A stretch of DNA of 64,000 bases, from NCBI RefSeq assembly GCF_000226115.1, contig NC_016458.1, positions 2,232,001-2,296,000 of the forward strand, given 5' to 3'. Each line of letters begins with the position of its first letter. Position 1 is the stretch's first letter. The notes beneath the pieces were generated by a model. It did not search any database. It worked only from the letters and a program-made list of their open reading frames with translations, and was not told the DNA's origin. A program made the translations under genes and the position numbers. Source of the DNA: Thermothielavioides terrestris NRRL 8126 (Eukaryota > Ascomycota > Sordariomycetes > Sordariales > Chaetomiaceae). Shown here piece after piece: positions 23,785 through 36,691 of the stretch.

Positions 23785-24773
23785 CTATTGCGCCTTGGAA
23801 GAGACGATTTCTGGCGAAGCCGTTAGTCACTCGTCATTCGTCACTCGTCGCTTGTCAAGCAAGCAGGATGGCAACTCACTCTCAACATCCGCCACGCTCT
23901 GCTGCAGAATCTGCTGCAGCACCTTGGGGTTCTCGAGCTCCTTCTGCACCTTGGCAATGACGGTCTGGGCGAGCTCCTTCTGCTGCCGCTGCTTGACCTG
24001 GCTCTCGTACCGCACCCACGAGTCCAGCACGTTCTTGGCCTCGGCGGCCAGCGCCGTCCGCTGCTCGAGCTCGTAGGCCTGGGCCTCGAGCCTGGCAGTT
24101 TCCTGGGGGAAGCTCCCGCGTCAGCCAAATCGCCCGCGGCGTGTCCGCTCACGTCTGTGCGTGTGCGAGAGCATGGTCATCATCCATGATCTGCGACCCA
24201 CCTTGGACACCTCGAACAGGGCCTTGGTCACGTCAACGACGCCCGACATCTGCTTGACGTCCTCGATGCGGGTCTTGACGGCCTGCGTGTGGTCGGCGCG
24301 GGCCGAGTTGAGGATGTTCTTGATCTTGGCGTTCTGCGCCTCGGCCCACTCGCGGTACACGGGGCCGCCGTACTTGATGAGCGCGGCCCACACGCTGAGC
24401 AGGCAGAAGGCCACGACCGTCTCCTCGTTCATCACGTAGTATTCGTTGCTGAGCGCGTAGATGGACAAGCCGGCCGCCGACGAGAGGATAGCCGTCTTGG
24501 AGAGCAGGCTGCTGCCGGGGAGCGCATCGATGATCGACTGGGCCTTAGACTTGGGGTCCTGCGACGGCACGTTCGAGTTGTAGCGCGCCGTGACGAGCGA
24601 CGAGACGGCGGGGAGGGCGCGCGGAGCAGCGATGCTCGGTCGCAGGCGGGCAGCCCCTACCGGGAGTTGCGCAACCGCGCCTGCGTCAGCTTCGGATCCG
24701 CTGCTCAATTGGGGCACCGCCGGCGTTCCATCTTGCACTCACCGACAGCACTCCTCGCCAAGCGGGACGCCAT
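23785..24773 (-). CDS. ATP4: Mitochondrial ATP synthase subunit 4 (subunit b)
   Basis: Exons 24773-24743, 24656-24202, 24102-23880 and 23810-23785 give 244 residues, the normal family size. The N-terminus MASRLARSAVGAARLRPS is Arg-rich and lacks acidic residues, as in a mitochondrial targeting peptide, with a likely cleavage near ARYNS. Two membrane helices follow (SLLSKTAILSSAAGLSIYAL and ETVVAFCLLSVWAALIKY). A long charged helix then forms the peripheral stalk (ELEQRTALAAEAKNVL.. onward) and ends KIVSSKAQ. The subunit holds the F1 head against rotation in complex V. The last exon has only 26 nt and was found by its acceptor and phase; reading on from exon 3 instead gives an unrelated tail. 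It is divergent from NOC4, with 341 bp between the start codons. Confidence 0.95.
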
Positions 24774-25114
24774 TTGTGAAGTGGTGGGATATCGGGCGGG
24801 TGACGGCTGCGAGTCGTTTGTCGGAGCTTGCTCTCGTTGGCCAAGTGCGAATTGAGGTTTTAACGGAATGCCTTGGCCCGGCTCTTTGCCGTGGTTGTGT
24901 CACGTGCACTGACATGGAAACGCCAAAGCCCCGCAGCGACACAGCGAGCTCCCCAATGCTCGTCCCTGAGTGGATTGGGTGCGACCCACTTAAATTTTGG
25001 CAGTACTCCGTAGCGCATTCCGCAAACTCGAAAGTGCACGTCGAAGCCCCCGACCACGACACACGACACACGTGTTCCCCACGGTAGGAGTGCCAGGTCG
25101 ACGAATTCGTCAAA
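24774..25114. promoter_or_regulatory. Shared ATP4/NOC4 promoter region
   Basis: 341 bp between two divergent start codons. It contains CACGTG at 24901-24906, ACACGTGT at about 25068-25075, a TAAATTTTGG element at about 24991-25000 and TACTCCGTA at 25004-25012. The elements are seen; their activity is inference. Confidence 0.55.
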
Positions 25115-26904
25115 ATGCCGGCTGCTGTAGCGGAAGCCGCAGCAGTGAAAAAGACCGCGGCCAAGCGGAAACGCCAGGAGAACGGCGACCAGGCCACGAA
25201 ACGGCGGAAATCGTCGTCGGGCAACGCGGATGACCCCAACGACGACGGCGAACATGTGCTCCAGGCGCACATCGAGAAGCTCGAGACCGAGGTGCAAGAG
25301 TCCCGGAAGCACTACAACAACATCGCAGCCCTGATTGAGCTCGCGCAGAAATCAGGCGAGGACCCAAGAGCTGCCCTGGCCGCTGCGGAAGCGCTATGTC
25401 GCATCTTCATCCGCCTGCTGGCGGCCGGCAGCCTGGCGAAGAGGAAAGACGTGTCGGAAAAGGACGCCACAGTTGCAAGCTGGCTGCGGGACCGGCTGGC
25501 GGACTACAGGGGCGCTCTGCTGCCCCTCTTTCGGAGCAAGACGCTGGCTCTGCACGCCCTCATGCTGGCCATGGCCCTGCTCAAGGCCGAAGCGCAACAC
25601 CTAGGCAACCGGGACGACGCAGTGTTCCCCCGTTCTTTCTTTGCCGAGATCGTCGCCGGCGTCCTCGAGTCCCCTTTCGAACAACTGCGCGAGCAATTCT
25701 CCGAGAAGTTCGTCCATGAATACGACGACATCCGCTTCTACACCTTCGAGGCCATCAAGTACGCATAGCTCGTTCTCTGCCATGTTCTGGAGTCTGGGGG
25801 CATTGATGACTGACCTTCAAATAGAACCTACCTGACAGAGCGCGAGCATTCCGTCGACGAGGATGTCCGGAAGACCGTTTTTGAGATGCTAATCAGCATG
25901 CAAGATGTGCCCGGGGCGAGCGAGGACCTGAAGGATTTCTACATCGAGCCGCCCCAAAAGAAGAAGCACCCGCTACGCTCCCTGACGCAGCACAAGAAGC
26001 AGGCTCAGGAGGCCTGGCTGGCGCTCATGCACCTCGGCCTGAGCAAGGACCAGAGGAAAAAGGTGCTGGAGGCCATGGCCGCCTCCATCGCCCCCTGGTT
26101 CACCCAGCCGGAGCTGCTCATGGACTTCTTGACCGATTGCTACAACGCGGGCGGCTCCCTCTCGCTTCTCGCTCTCTCGGGCGTCTTTTACCTGATCCAG
26201 GAGCGCAATCTCGACTACCCCGAGTTCTACACCAAGCTCTACTCCTTACTCGACGCCGACATCCTTCACTCCAAGCACCGCTCTCGCTTCTTCCGCCTGC
26301 TCGACACCTTCCTCGGGTCATCCCATTTGCCCGCCGTGCTAGTAGCGAGCTTTATCAAGCGTCTTGCCCGGTTGGCGCTCAATGCCCCTCCCGCCGCCAT
26401 CGTCGTGATCGTGCCTTGGTTCTACAACCTCTTCAAGAAGCACCCTCTCACGACCTTCATGATGCACCGCGTGCCTCGGACCAAGGAGGAGAAGGACCTG
26501 CTGGAGAGTGAGGGCCTGGACGACCCATTCCTGCCGGACGAGAAAGACCCGATGGAGACGCGCGCCATCGACAGCTGTCTGTGGGAGATCGTTCAGCTGC
26601 AGTCCCACTACCACCCAAACGTCGCTACCATCGCCAAGATCATCTCGGAGCAGTTCACCAAGCAGGCCTACGGTCTGGAGGATTTCCTGGATCACTCTTA
26701 CGGCAGTGTAAGTTTTTGTTAACGTCCTTAAGCTATTGAATCGAACTAATAGCGCCACAGCTTCTCGAGGCTGAAATGGCCAAGGATGTCAAGAAGCCCC
26801 CTGTCGTGGAGTTCATGATTCCCAAGCGCATCTTCACCAAAGCTGGAGCGCCAGAGGAGAAGGACAGCTTGCTAGTCAGTCTCTGGGATTTTGGGTCGCC
26901 ATAG
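25115..26904 (+). CDS. NOC4: NOC4, nucleolar small-subunit biogenesis factor
   Basis: Exons 25115-25758, 25825-26707 and 26761-26904 give 556 residues, the usual Noc4 length. A basic stretch near the start (KRKRQENGDQATKRRK) looks like a nuclear/nucleolar signal. The C-terminal half carries the CBF/Mak21-type domain: LALSGVFYLIQERNLDYPEFYTKLY, FFRLLDTFLGSSHLPAVLVASFIKRLARL and PWFYNLFKKHPLTTFMMHR. Noc4 partners Nop14 in the SSU processome and in export of the 40S precursor. The final exon encodes LLEAEMAKDVKKPPVVEF and a short tail. Introns are 66 and 53 nt with GTACGC and GTAAGT donors. UTP12, another SSU processome factor, lies about 19 kb away; both are divergent from a neighbour. Confidence 0.95.
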
Positions 26905-29900
26905 GCGCAGCCTCCTGCTCAAGCCATCGGACTTCGCATGCCAAGGGGAGCGACAAAAGCCGTTAAGCCACTACCCTCCCAGAAGCCTCGTGGCACTCAT
27001 GCGGCCCTCACTCCTGTGCTGCTCAGCACGTGCTGATGTCTCGGATACAGAGGTGCGCAGGGCGTGCGACGTGAGCAACGAGGGTTGGGTCTCATCCCGC
27101 GGTTGCGAAACCCACGCCCGCTTCCGACGCTGCACGCTGCGCACCGTAGTGCGGGAGCACAATGGCGCGGCCCCTGGCGCACAGCGCTGCGCGACGTTAC
27201 TCCGACCGGCTCAAGAGAGAGGTGTGGTATCCCCCAGATGAAGCATCTCGGGGGATACGCTCGACTTCCACAAACCTGCCGGGTGACTGCTCACGTCTCA
27301 CTTCCATTGCCGATATGGGTGGAACGGTATCACTGCGCTCTACCGAGCCCCCCTCTTTCTGTCACCATCGGAAGCGGGTCCGGGTCATTCGCTGCGGTGG
27401 ACAGCCTCGCTCTGTGTGACGGGTAGCTTCTCACAAGGTCACGCAAATCTGGGGCACTGTTCCACCGATGCTATATCCGGGGTTGCTGTCATACGGTGGG
27501 AATGTATCGCCTTATACCCGTGGGTGTGGGCCGTGGCTCCATCACTCTAGGGGGCCGCGCAATCAGGAGAATACATGTGCTACTTACTATCCCGCGCTTC
27601 GGTGTTCCTTTTTGCTTTTCTTGATTCCGGGGCGATGTGGTTTCCATCCATAGCTGTCTTCCTCCGCCAGTGGCGTGAAAGGCAGGGCGAGAATGCAGTC
27701 GAAGCGCCGGGTCCCGATTGCATTTGCTGCATGCCATCTCGCTCCACCAATCCAGCAGAGCCTCACAACGCTGTTGCGCGTTTGTCTCTACACCAACGAA
27801 CTCCGGTCTACCAACGCCGTGGCTCTAACCCGAAACCAACATGCCTTGCGCTCAACGCGTCCGCAAACACAACTACCAGACCTCCGTGAGGTTGGTTGAT
27901 GCCTACTGAACATGCAACTCGCGATGTCCTTCCTCGAGGATTCAGCCGGGGCTTCTTGTCTCCCGTGTGAATCGTTCTTGCTGCGCCACCACCCGGCTTT
28001 GCTCGCTGCCTGCCCGCCTCCCTAGCGTACTCCTGCTTCCATCTTCGCATTGCGCACATACGCAGACCCGACCCACCGCTTCGTCGAGCCACCCGCTCAG
28101 CCCCGTCATCGCGAATGACGGTGACGGTGATGATGACGGGTGACTGCACCTCCCCGGCGTGAGGAAGGAATGCCATCCCCACAGGGAAGGGAAGTTTAGC
28201 CGCTGACCGCCAGATGGTCGCCGGTCGATGCCCAGTCTCATGCGCGCCTTCTCCGTCCGTCGTTTCAGAAGCTGCGGCGCATCGTATGGACATTCAGACA
28301 CAGTCCAGAGTTGCATGCCATGCAGTGTGTTTGTTTCTGCCTCTCTCAAGCAGGGCTCCTCCAACAACCTGACCTCCAGGAGAAGCCGTCGTCAGATGTC
28401 CCATCCAACATCCTCCGGGCGCCACCCCTGCTCTCCTTGTCCGTTGATTCCGGGTTTCTTGGCCCTTGAACCGGGTCCGGCCGGGTTCGGAAATGTCACC
28501 CCGGTCTGTCTGACATGAGATGGGCACGACAGGGCGACACGGCAAAGCATTCAGTCCACTTTCGTTTGTACATACATCGTGTACAGACACAGAAGAGGAG
28601 ACCGCCTTGAACCCTTGCACCCTTGAGTGTACCTCTCCGTACCGAGCGACCTACACAGTAGGCTAGCAACCTTCTTTCTTCCCCGACGACCCTAGTGTAT
28701 GTATGTACAACAGAATACTGATACCCGCCTACCACACCACAAGCCCACCCAGAAAACACAAGGGTAAGGGAAGGGAGAGAGGTCCGATCAACGTGCTGCT
28801 CGATCCCTTATCACCAGCGATGGGAATAGGGATGGGTAAGGAAGGACGGAGCCTGCCAACCGACTCCATCTGAAGCAAAGCAAGGGTGTTGTCGAAGTGT
28901 AAGTTGTGTCGGGAGCAGTCTCATAACGCCAAAGACAAGGGCAAGGGAGGAAAAGGAAAGGCACCAGAAATCCGGAAACACTGAAGGGGTGGTGGAAAGG
29001 GGACCAAAAAAAGGAAAAACAATCCGACAAAAAGCAAGGGTCGGCAAGATCTAACCGAGCCGATCGGATCAACAAGGGTTGTCGTGAAAAGTCTGAAAAC
29101 GCCGGCGCCGTCGGGGCTTCCGAATCTTCTTCACCGCTAGTTTGCTCAGATCCGTACCGCCTTCCTGGGACCCTCACAGTGAACGAAGAACAACAGAGAC
29201 ACACCGGATTGATGTGGCAGCAAAGGAGGAGAGACACGCAGCAAGTCATGGATGAGTTCTTATTCCTCGATACTGGCAATACACTGTCAAAGTCTCTCGA
29301 GATCTGATCGTGAGGGATTACCAAACATATAAGGACGCTTCACCGCGCGCCTCTGGTTTCTAGAACTCGCGCAAAACGCGCTGAAATGACCATGGCGGCT
29401 CTCTCGGAGCAGGACCAACTTGACCAGCGTGACAAAGATCTCTCCGTCACCAACTTCCTGGCCGGCCAAGGGGGGAAGAGAAACGAGATCCAGACCGGAG
29501 ACCGACCCCAAAACATTCGGCCGAATCCCGCTCGTGGAGACACCGCCGCTGACACCGAGTTTGTTTAGCGACTTGTGTCTCACACGAACCCCCCGGCCCT
29601 GCGCGGCGCTGCGCTGCACTGCATGTCGCACGTTGAGAAGCGCTGCAGCCAGCCGCCAAGCAGGACCAAGCAGGAAGCAGGGAAGCACGCAATACGCGAG
29701 ACAGCAGCCCCGCGAATTCCTGGCTGCTGCTGCCTGCACGGATCGAGAGAGCAGCGGCCGACCCAGGCTTGCGGATCGAGGCGCCAGCTGACGGGACCCT
29801 TCCTGCTGGGACGAAGGAGGACAAGTCGGTTCAAGGGTTTGTCGCCAAGGTTATACCCGGCGTGTCCCCGTGCGTCGCCGTCCCGTGAAGATGAGACTTT

Positions 29901-32900
29901 TCGATGCGTCTTCGAAAGAGTGGACTGTGGGGCTTCATGGAAATGCCCTTCAGCTCGGTACACGGTCGTGGTGGTACCGAGTCAGGATCACAACCTCTCA
30001 TGCGCTCACAAGCCCACTCGCTCGGCGTAACAGCCCATTTTGGCGCCTTCCAGCCGAACGTGGACTTTGTCTCTCAAGGGTTCGAACTTTGCGAGTATGT
30101 CGGCAATCGAAATGGCACTCTTAGCCTCGTCAACTTGAGCATCGCGACCTCTGGATTCATTGCGCGGTGACAGACAAGCTTCACAGTAAGTTAGCATGAC
30201 GGCTAGAAAGCTAACTCACCAGAGGAAAGGCGGCCATTGGGCGTAGAGCCGAGGAAAGACTTCAACCTTTTGCAGAGCGTGTCTTGGGGTCTTGTGCATC
30301 ACGATCCCTTCCAGGATCTTTTACTCCACAGGGGAAGAAACTCGTCTACCTGTGCACAACGGGGAGCACAGTTGACCCTGAAAACGAGACCGCCAGTATG
30401 ACTCAGTCTTCAGACAGACGGAAGCCCGTCGCGGATCGTTCACCTGGGCGCCTGATACGCGACATGCGAGAATGCCGTTCCAGTATTCCATAAAAAGGAG
30501 CGAATAGGAAGCTTCCCTCAACTCCCTATGCGAAGACTCCAGCGTGACGTTGCCACCCCGTGAAGGGTCTCTGGACACGCCCGTATTGGTAGGACTGCGG
30601 GAGTTGGGCCGAACACCTGACACTTGTTGATTTGATCCCAGCTGCGACCATTGAGAAAGATCCAAAAAGCAGTCTCGGGCCACGAAATCAGGCCTTGATC
30701 GCCCTGGAGCGCCCAGTCTCCAGATTGCATGCAGGACGTCTCACGGCCTGGTTCTTGAAGCTTCGATGACGTGCCAGCTTCGGAGAGGAATTCGATGCAA
30801 ACATCAACACCGCGAGGCCGGGCACTGGGACCAGCAGATGATGCGCAAAGAGATGGAACAGGAAACGGGATCGATCGGTGGAGGCTCTGCAGCTGTGTTC
30901 CGTCGAGAATCCATGTAAGGTGTTGTTCCCAGGATGCCGGGACCCCGGCTTGATGCGTGGCTGATGAGTCACGCTGCTTTGGGGAGCCACTCAAGGAATG
31001 CCGGAGCCGTTCAGTGCAGGATGGTGTCCGATGGTCTCAATATGGTGATTGGGCGGTACAGCGTAGTTCGCGCACTTCTCAGTGGTCGGGTTCCCGGAAC
31101 GGTCCCGGAGTGAGGCTTCATCCGGCAGGCTTGCCGCGTGGGCCACTGCTCGCTCTGGTGCGCACCGTGATGAAATGCGGATCATTTCAAGGTCCGTATT
31201 CCGGGCCCAGGGAACGAAGCAATCGCCGCGAGGAGGGCGGGAGCACGGAGGCCGAAGTGACTGAGCCGGCTTTCAGGGTCTCCTCGCCCCGGTTACTCAG
31301 CGAGTCAGCTCATGCCCCAAGCCCATCTCAAGTGAAGTGAGGTGACCAAAAACAGACCACCAAACTGAGGGGAGGAGCGGGCCGCGTCCTGCCCCTGGTG
31401 AGGATCCAAGCTCTGCTGTTTGGGAACCGGCTCGAGATCCGACCAGACGCGTTCCTTCGCGTCTCAGAGGAGTCGAAACAGAAACACACCGACACTTTGT
31501 GTTGGGTATGAAGGGTTGTTTGGGTCGCCATGGCCCGGGCCTGAGGATATGCGGCCAAATGCACGCCAGGGTCTGGGCAGGCACCGCGACTGGCCAGCAG
31601 CCTTCGTCGCAGCTGCACACGCTCCGTTCTGCCGTCAGGTTATCCGCAGTTGGCAGTCGACGGCGACAAGAGTGGACCCGGGGAAACATGGACGCGCCGC
31701 AACCAGCCACCGCATTTTCCTTGGGCGAATTTCTGTTGACAGAGCGGGTGGCTCCATCATTCTCGCGCGCCGCAGCGCGAGAAAAGAGGAAGGACGCGAG
31801 TTATTGCCATAACAATCCACGCCTCTCCGCGGATGCACGAGAGGGACGAAAACAGACGCTGCGGTTTCAGGCAGGAGCAGGGTAAGAATGGTGTGTTTGA
31901 CGCTGTGTTGCGGCGTGGTGCAGCTGTCTGGGGCGGTTTGGAGCGAGAAGGCAGGAGCGCCTCACTGGCACGGTCAGATGACGGCTTCTCGAAGAACCCG
32001 TTGTGGAAGGCACAACATGGGCAACATGGGCTGGGCGGACAAATCTATCTAATCACGTGACTCGAGTGTTTCCTGGCTGCTGCAGTGGCTGTTTGGCTGT
32101 GGTGGGGTTTGGCTTGTCGCAATCCACCATCTGGCGACTCGCCAGCTCCTTCCCACTTCACGGCGCCGCTCACGCAACGCTGCCTATGATTGGAACGCGG
32201 ATGGAAGCACGGCGTCCCGCAAGGGCCCCCTTCTGTTCCACTCAATTCCAGTTTGCCGGACTGCCCCTCGCGCTCGCAGCCACTGCCAACCACCGCCAGC
32301 CGTTGTTAACGTTGCGTGGAGGAGAGGCAGAAAGGACACAGCCGAGGGTTTTGCGAAACGCTTTGCTAGTCTGCTGTTGCAGTTGCGGTTGCTGTTGCTG
32401 CTGCTCTTCGTGTTTCTGTTCCCTGGTTCTGGCCGGTTAGACAATGTTGCGGGCGGAGATAATGGCGAGAAGGGAAACATGTCTCGCATCGCGTCAACAA
32501 TCCCCCATTCCCATTTGACCGCCCACGCCTGATCCCGCGGTTCTGCGCCGATCAACGACCATCACGCAGTTGAAGGCAGCGTGACAGTGTCTTCGAGGTC
32601 ATGCTCCCCGCGACATCAAGTGGTGGTGTTTACTAAGACCAAAGGAGCACCGTCGTGCTGCCAGCCTCGGAGCACGCACGCATGGGCCTATCGTTCTGCT
32701 ACGGGCACGGCGCCACCCACTAGTTGCTGCGCGAAGAGGATGGCCACCTCGTTGGATACTGGCTGATTTTCGGTTGGTGCCCTCGAACTCTTTCGGTCGG
32801 CGCCAGAGACAAGATGGGGGTCTCTGCTCACGGGGCTCGGCTGGACCCTGGCACGCCCCGTCGCTAGAGGGTGGGAGCAGCTGCGCGTCTGCGGCAGGCG

Positions 32901-34682
32901 ACTGGTCTAAAGCGTGCCTTTGGGTATCGATGCCCCCAAGGCCCATTTCTGCCCAACCTGCCGGGGCGGTCATCCACGGCCACTCCTTCACACCAGCCCA
33001 ATCACAACGGCTCAGCATTCCTCGTCCTGGGCGCGCAGTTCGTCGTGCTCACCCCTGCGAGATATGGAGTACTCAGCGCTCTTGTTCCTCTCCAGCGGGC
33101 TCGAGGACTCTCAGGGCTTGCACCCGCGATCGGTCGCCGCTCCGGCCACGCCCCCCGTCGGTGCAGCGGCCAGCCGCTCCTTTCAGCCCATCTTGCCGTG
33201 TTGGGCCACTCCGCAACGGCAACTACTTGGTACACGACGGGAGCGATTCCACACCCGGCCCGGCGGGCGATCAGTGATTCGATCTCGGGTGCCACCACTG
33301 CGCACTTTTTCCAGTTGACCGCAGCTGACAGGCCGCGGGGGTCGCGCCACGGTTCCTATTGGAGAGCCCGAATACGACTGTACTTCCGTCCTGTTCTTCA
33401 ACCCGAGAGATGCTGTTCTTCTTCACGGTGGCCGCGGCGAGACGTCCCTCTCGGAAGCGAAGGGCAGCGGGCAAGACAGCTCTTGAAGCTACCGTACCGC
33501 GGATACCGCCGCCCAAGGAGGCTCTGGCTCTCTGCTCGTCCGACATCTCTCTTTGTGCCCTTTCCGGTGCACGGAAAAGTACGAAATACTGTGGTACACT
33601 ACTGTGGTGCAAGCTAGGGGGCCCCCCGCCCCTCCCCGACCCTTCCCAGATCGGATGTCTCTTCTGGTCACACTCCCATGCCAAGCCCAAGACTCCACCC
33701 CTCCCGCTCCGAGAAGGGCTCCCGACCCACAAGTTCCCGCGCTGAGCAGGTCCTCCGCAACTTCCACTCGAGGTACACTACCACCACCCGGCCGCAGTTC
33801 TCAGAGCCCGCTTCCGCTGCCATTGGGCAAGCCTCGGATACACACCCCGTTTCGTGAGGGCTCTGCAGACGATGGCCTGACCACAGTCCCAGCGCAAAAC
33901 ATATAGAAAGAGGAGCCCACATCATCCCATTTCCTTGTCCTGGTGTCCATCCACAGCCAGACCAGAGTCATCTCCCTTTGCACACTACCATCTCTCTTGG
34001 ACAGGAGCAGCATTGTGACTGCTCGGCTGACGAAGAGTCACCGAACCTTCTTCACCCACTCAGTGATCCCCTACTTTCCGACCTCACTCACACAACCCGG
34101 GTTCTGGTCCGAATCGGATACCCCTCTTTCCAGAAGACGGCAGCGTTGTGCGACTTACACACCAGGAAAAGTGTGCTGTGTAAGTAACATTTGTCTCCCG
34201 TTCCATGTTAAAAACCCTTCCCGTGCCTCCCGCTCTCCCCGCCCCCGGTGTTTCCCCCACCAGACCTCTTATCGTTGTTACGCCCAAGCACTCTTGTTTC
34301 CCTTCCAAATCCTCAAGTGCATCGCTCAGTGAGCCGAGTGCTTGACTTTCCCTCCGTCACCAACGCAACACATCAACATCAACAAGCACTCCAAGACCCC
34401 AGATTTCGGAATCTGAAGGGTAAGCGCTCTCAGAGGCTGGGCCCTTTTCGTGGCGTTCTTGGTGCTCCCTTGCTCTCGGCTCTCATCCCCCTGCAACCAC
34501 CCCCGCGGGCCGCTCCCCAAAATAAAAACGCTCACCGCTCCCTTCGGATTCTGTGTGCCCATGCACTGCTAACACACACAACAGGAACTGTCCACACTTT
34601 TTTTCCACCCTCGCTCACCCTCTGCCGGGAGCCAACCTTCACGCACACACTCATCACACTCTGACACACTCGGTGGCCCACC
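26905..34682. other. 7.8-kb gene-free region upstream of the bZIP gene
   Basis: I find no supported gene. Several open frames of 100-250 codons exist (for example 32871-33617) but show no domain, no consistent splice continuation and no family resemblance. A palindromic TCACGTGA lies at 32053-32060. The last few hundred bases behave like a spliced 5' leader of the bZIP gene: see the intron at 34420-34584, and a further GTAAGT at 34180. The length fits an extended regulatory region of a developmental regulator, but that is inference. Confidence 0.5.
34420..34584 (+). other. Candidate 5' leader intron of the bZIP gene
   Basis: A GTAAGC donor at 34420, a TGCTAACA branch-type motif at about 34567-34574 and an ACAG acceptor ending at 34584 form a complete fungal intron of 165 nt, about 100 bp before the bZIP ATG. 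It would lie in the 5' untranslated region. Confidence 0.6.
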
Positions 34683-36691
34683 ATGGTCTCAACATTCCAG
34701 ATGCAGCCGTTCTACAGCAGGACACCATTATCGGTAGACACCACCCACGCGCAAAAATTCTTTGAGGACGAGGACGGTACGCTAGACGACAACATCCTTG
34801 ACCAGAGCGCACTCGACTCGGGCCTGGAGATGTCGCCGCCGATGGCAGAGAGCAGGAGAGACTCGTTCGCGGTCGCCCCGTCACTGTTTTCTCCCAAGAC
34901 GGAGGACTGGCAGTCAGTAGAGATGCAGTCCGTACCGTCGAACAACCCCTTCTTCGACCAGCAGAGCAACAACCCGTTCCTGCGGATGGACCAGAGCCAG
35001 CAAGCGGCTTACCAGAGCCACGCCTGGCCCATGGCCAGCTCCGGATCTGCGACTCCCCAGCTCCAGGCCTTTGACGGCCTGCCGGTCGAGTACGACTCGA
35101 CCAACCTCGCCATGTTCCACAGGCCAGCCACCATGCAGACTCCGACGCCGACGCCCTTCAATGTCCCGGCCAACCCGGTCCCCATGTTCCAGCAGCTCGG
35201 ACAGCCGGGGCCACAGTCGATCCCGACGTCGCCCCAGAAGGAGGGCTGGATGGCCCAGGACTTCAAGGCCCAGGCGATGGCCAAGAAACCGCGTCCGGCC
35301 AGCCCGCTGATCCGGTCGCACAACGAACTCCGGCGGGGCGACGGCATCCGGAAGAAGAACGCGCGCTTCGACATTCCTGCCGAGCGCAACCTCAGCAACA
35401 TCGACCAGCTCATCGCCCAGTCCACCGACGAGCAGGAGATCAAGGAGCTCAAGCAGCAAAAACGCCTGCTGCGCAACAGGCAAGCAGCGTAAGTGCCCGA
35501 AAGAGAAGCACACCTCTCCTCTGTCTCCTCTCTACTCTTCCCTCCCCCCGAGGCTGGTTGGACCAGTCGATGCTGACAGATACCCACAGCCTCGACTCGA
35601 GACAGCGCAAGAAGCTGCACACTGAGCGGCTCGAGGACGAGAAGAAGCAGTTCACCGAGATGATTGCCAACATGGAGGAAGCCATGGCCAAGATGGAGAG
35701 GGAGATGCAGAAGCTCGTGCTGGAAAAGCAGAACTACGAGTCGTACATCCACGAACTCGAGAGGAAGCAGGAAGAGATGATCAGCAGACACACCATCGAG
35801 ACGGGTGAGCTGCGCAAGAAGATCAGCATCCTGACCAACGAAGTGCAGTCGATGGGTCGTGCCGCCACCACCGCGCCGGGATTCTCCGGCGCTTTTAACG
35901 AGATGGACGGCATCACCTTGGACTGCTCCTGGGACAGCATGCCGATGTTCGGCGACTTCTCCATGGAGCAGCCCGCTGCTGCCACCGAGGTCAAGCAGGA
36001 GATGCAGATTGTGCCGGCCACCAAGAAGTCCGAGGTCGTGCCCCTGCCGGCCGCGGCCGACTCGGAGAAGCCTGCCCAGCACGGCGGGCTCCTCTTCATG
36101 CTCTTCCTCGTCGGCGCCTTCGTGCTCTCGAGCCGGTCCTCGACGCCCAGCATCCCGCGTGTCTCGGAGGACGTCCGCGCCGCGTCCGCGACCCTCCTGG
36201 AAAACGTGCTCAAGGATGCCGGCGTGTCGCAGGTCGGCTCGGGCCTCGAGACCATGGCCCCGCAGCCGTCGGGCGCCACCAACTGGGGACCGCAGCCGTC
36301 GGCGCCGTCCCTGAGCATGGCGACGCCTATGGTCGAAAACGTCGCGCCGTCGACACTGGGCGACATGGCCGACGCCCTGACGCAGCCCACCGAACAGCAG
36401 ACCAACGAGCAGGTCTTCTCGCTGTCGGCTGCGCAATACAATGACCTGACCTCGCAGGATTTCCTCCCTAGCGCTCCTCCAGCCGAAAGGTCGACGAGCC
36501 AGGGGAGACGCAATCTCGCCGAGGCCCTGGCCAGCATGCGCAGCTCGGCCAAGCAGTCGTCTGCCGCCGAGGTCTACACAAGGTCGCTGCTCTGGGACCA
36601 GATCCCGAGCGACGTCGTCCGGACCTTTGCCAAGATGGTCGCGGAATGTAACAACGCCGCGGCCGCCGGAGGCAACGAGGACCGGGCTTGA
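34683..36691 (+). CDS. bZIP transcription factor with predicted membrane segment
   Basis: Exons 34683-35488 and 35590-36691 give 635 residues. The ATG has a good context (ccaccATGG). Residues 1-250 are Gln/Pro/Ser-rich with NPF repeats, as in an activation region. The basic region (RLLRNRQAALDSRQRKK) has the N-x2-AA-x2-S-R bZIP signature and is split by the 101-nt intron between the second Ala and Leu. A long heptad helix follows to about residue 355. A hydrophobic stretch GGLLFMLFLVGAFVLS at about 434-449 looks like a single membrane helix, followed by about 185 residues with an amphipathic end. This resembles the plan of membrane-tethered bZIPs such as ATF6/CREB3. Filamentous-fungal bZIPs linked to conidiation or wall integrity are possible relatives, but I cannot name an orthologue. 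Confidence 0.88.

Noticed and set aside
28126..28206. Possible box C/D snoRNA (GTGATGATG ... CTGA)
   Set aside because: The terminal stem is very weak, no convincing D'/C' boxes and no host gene.
32871..33617. 248-codon open frame on the + strand in the bZIP upstream region
   Set aside because: No recognisable family and overlapping open frames in every phase; probably chance in GC-rich DNA.
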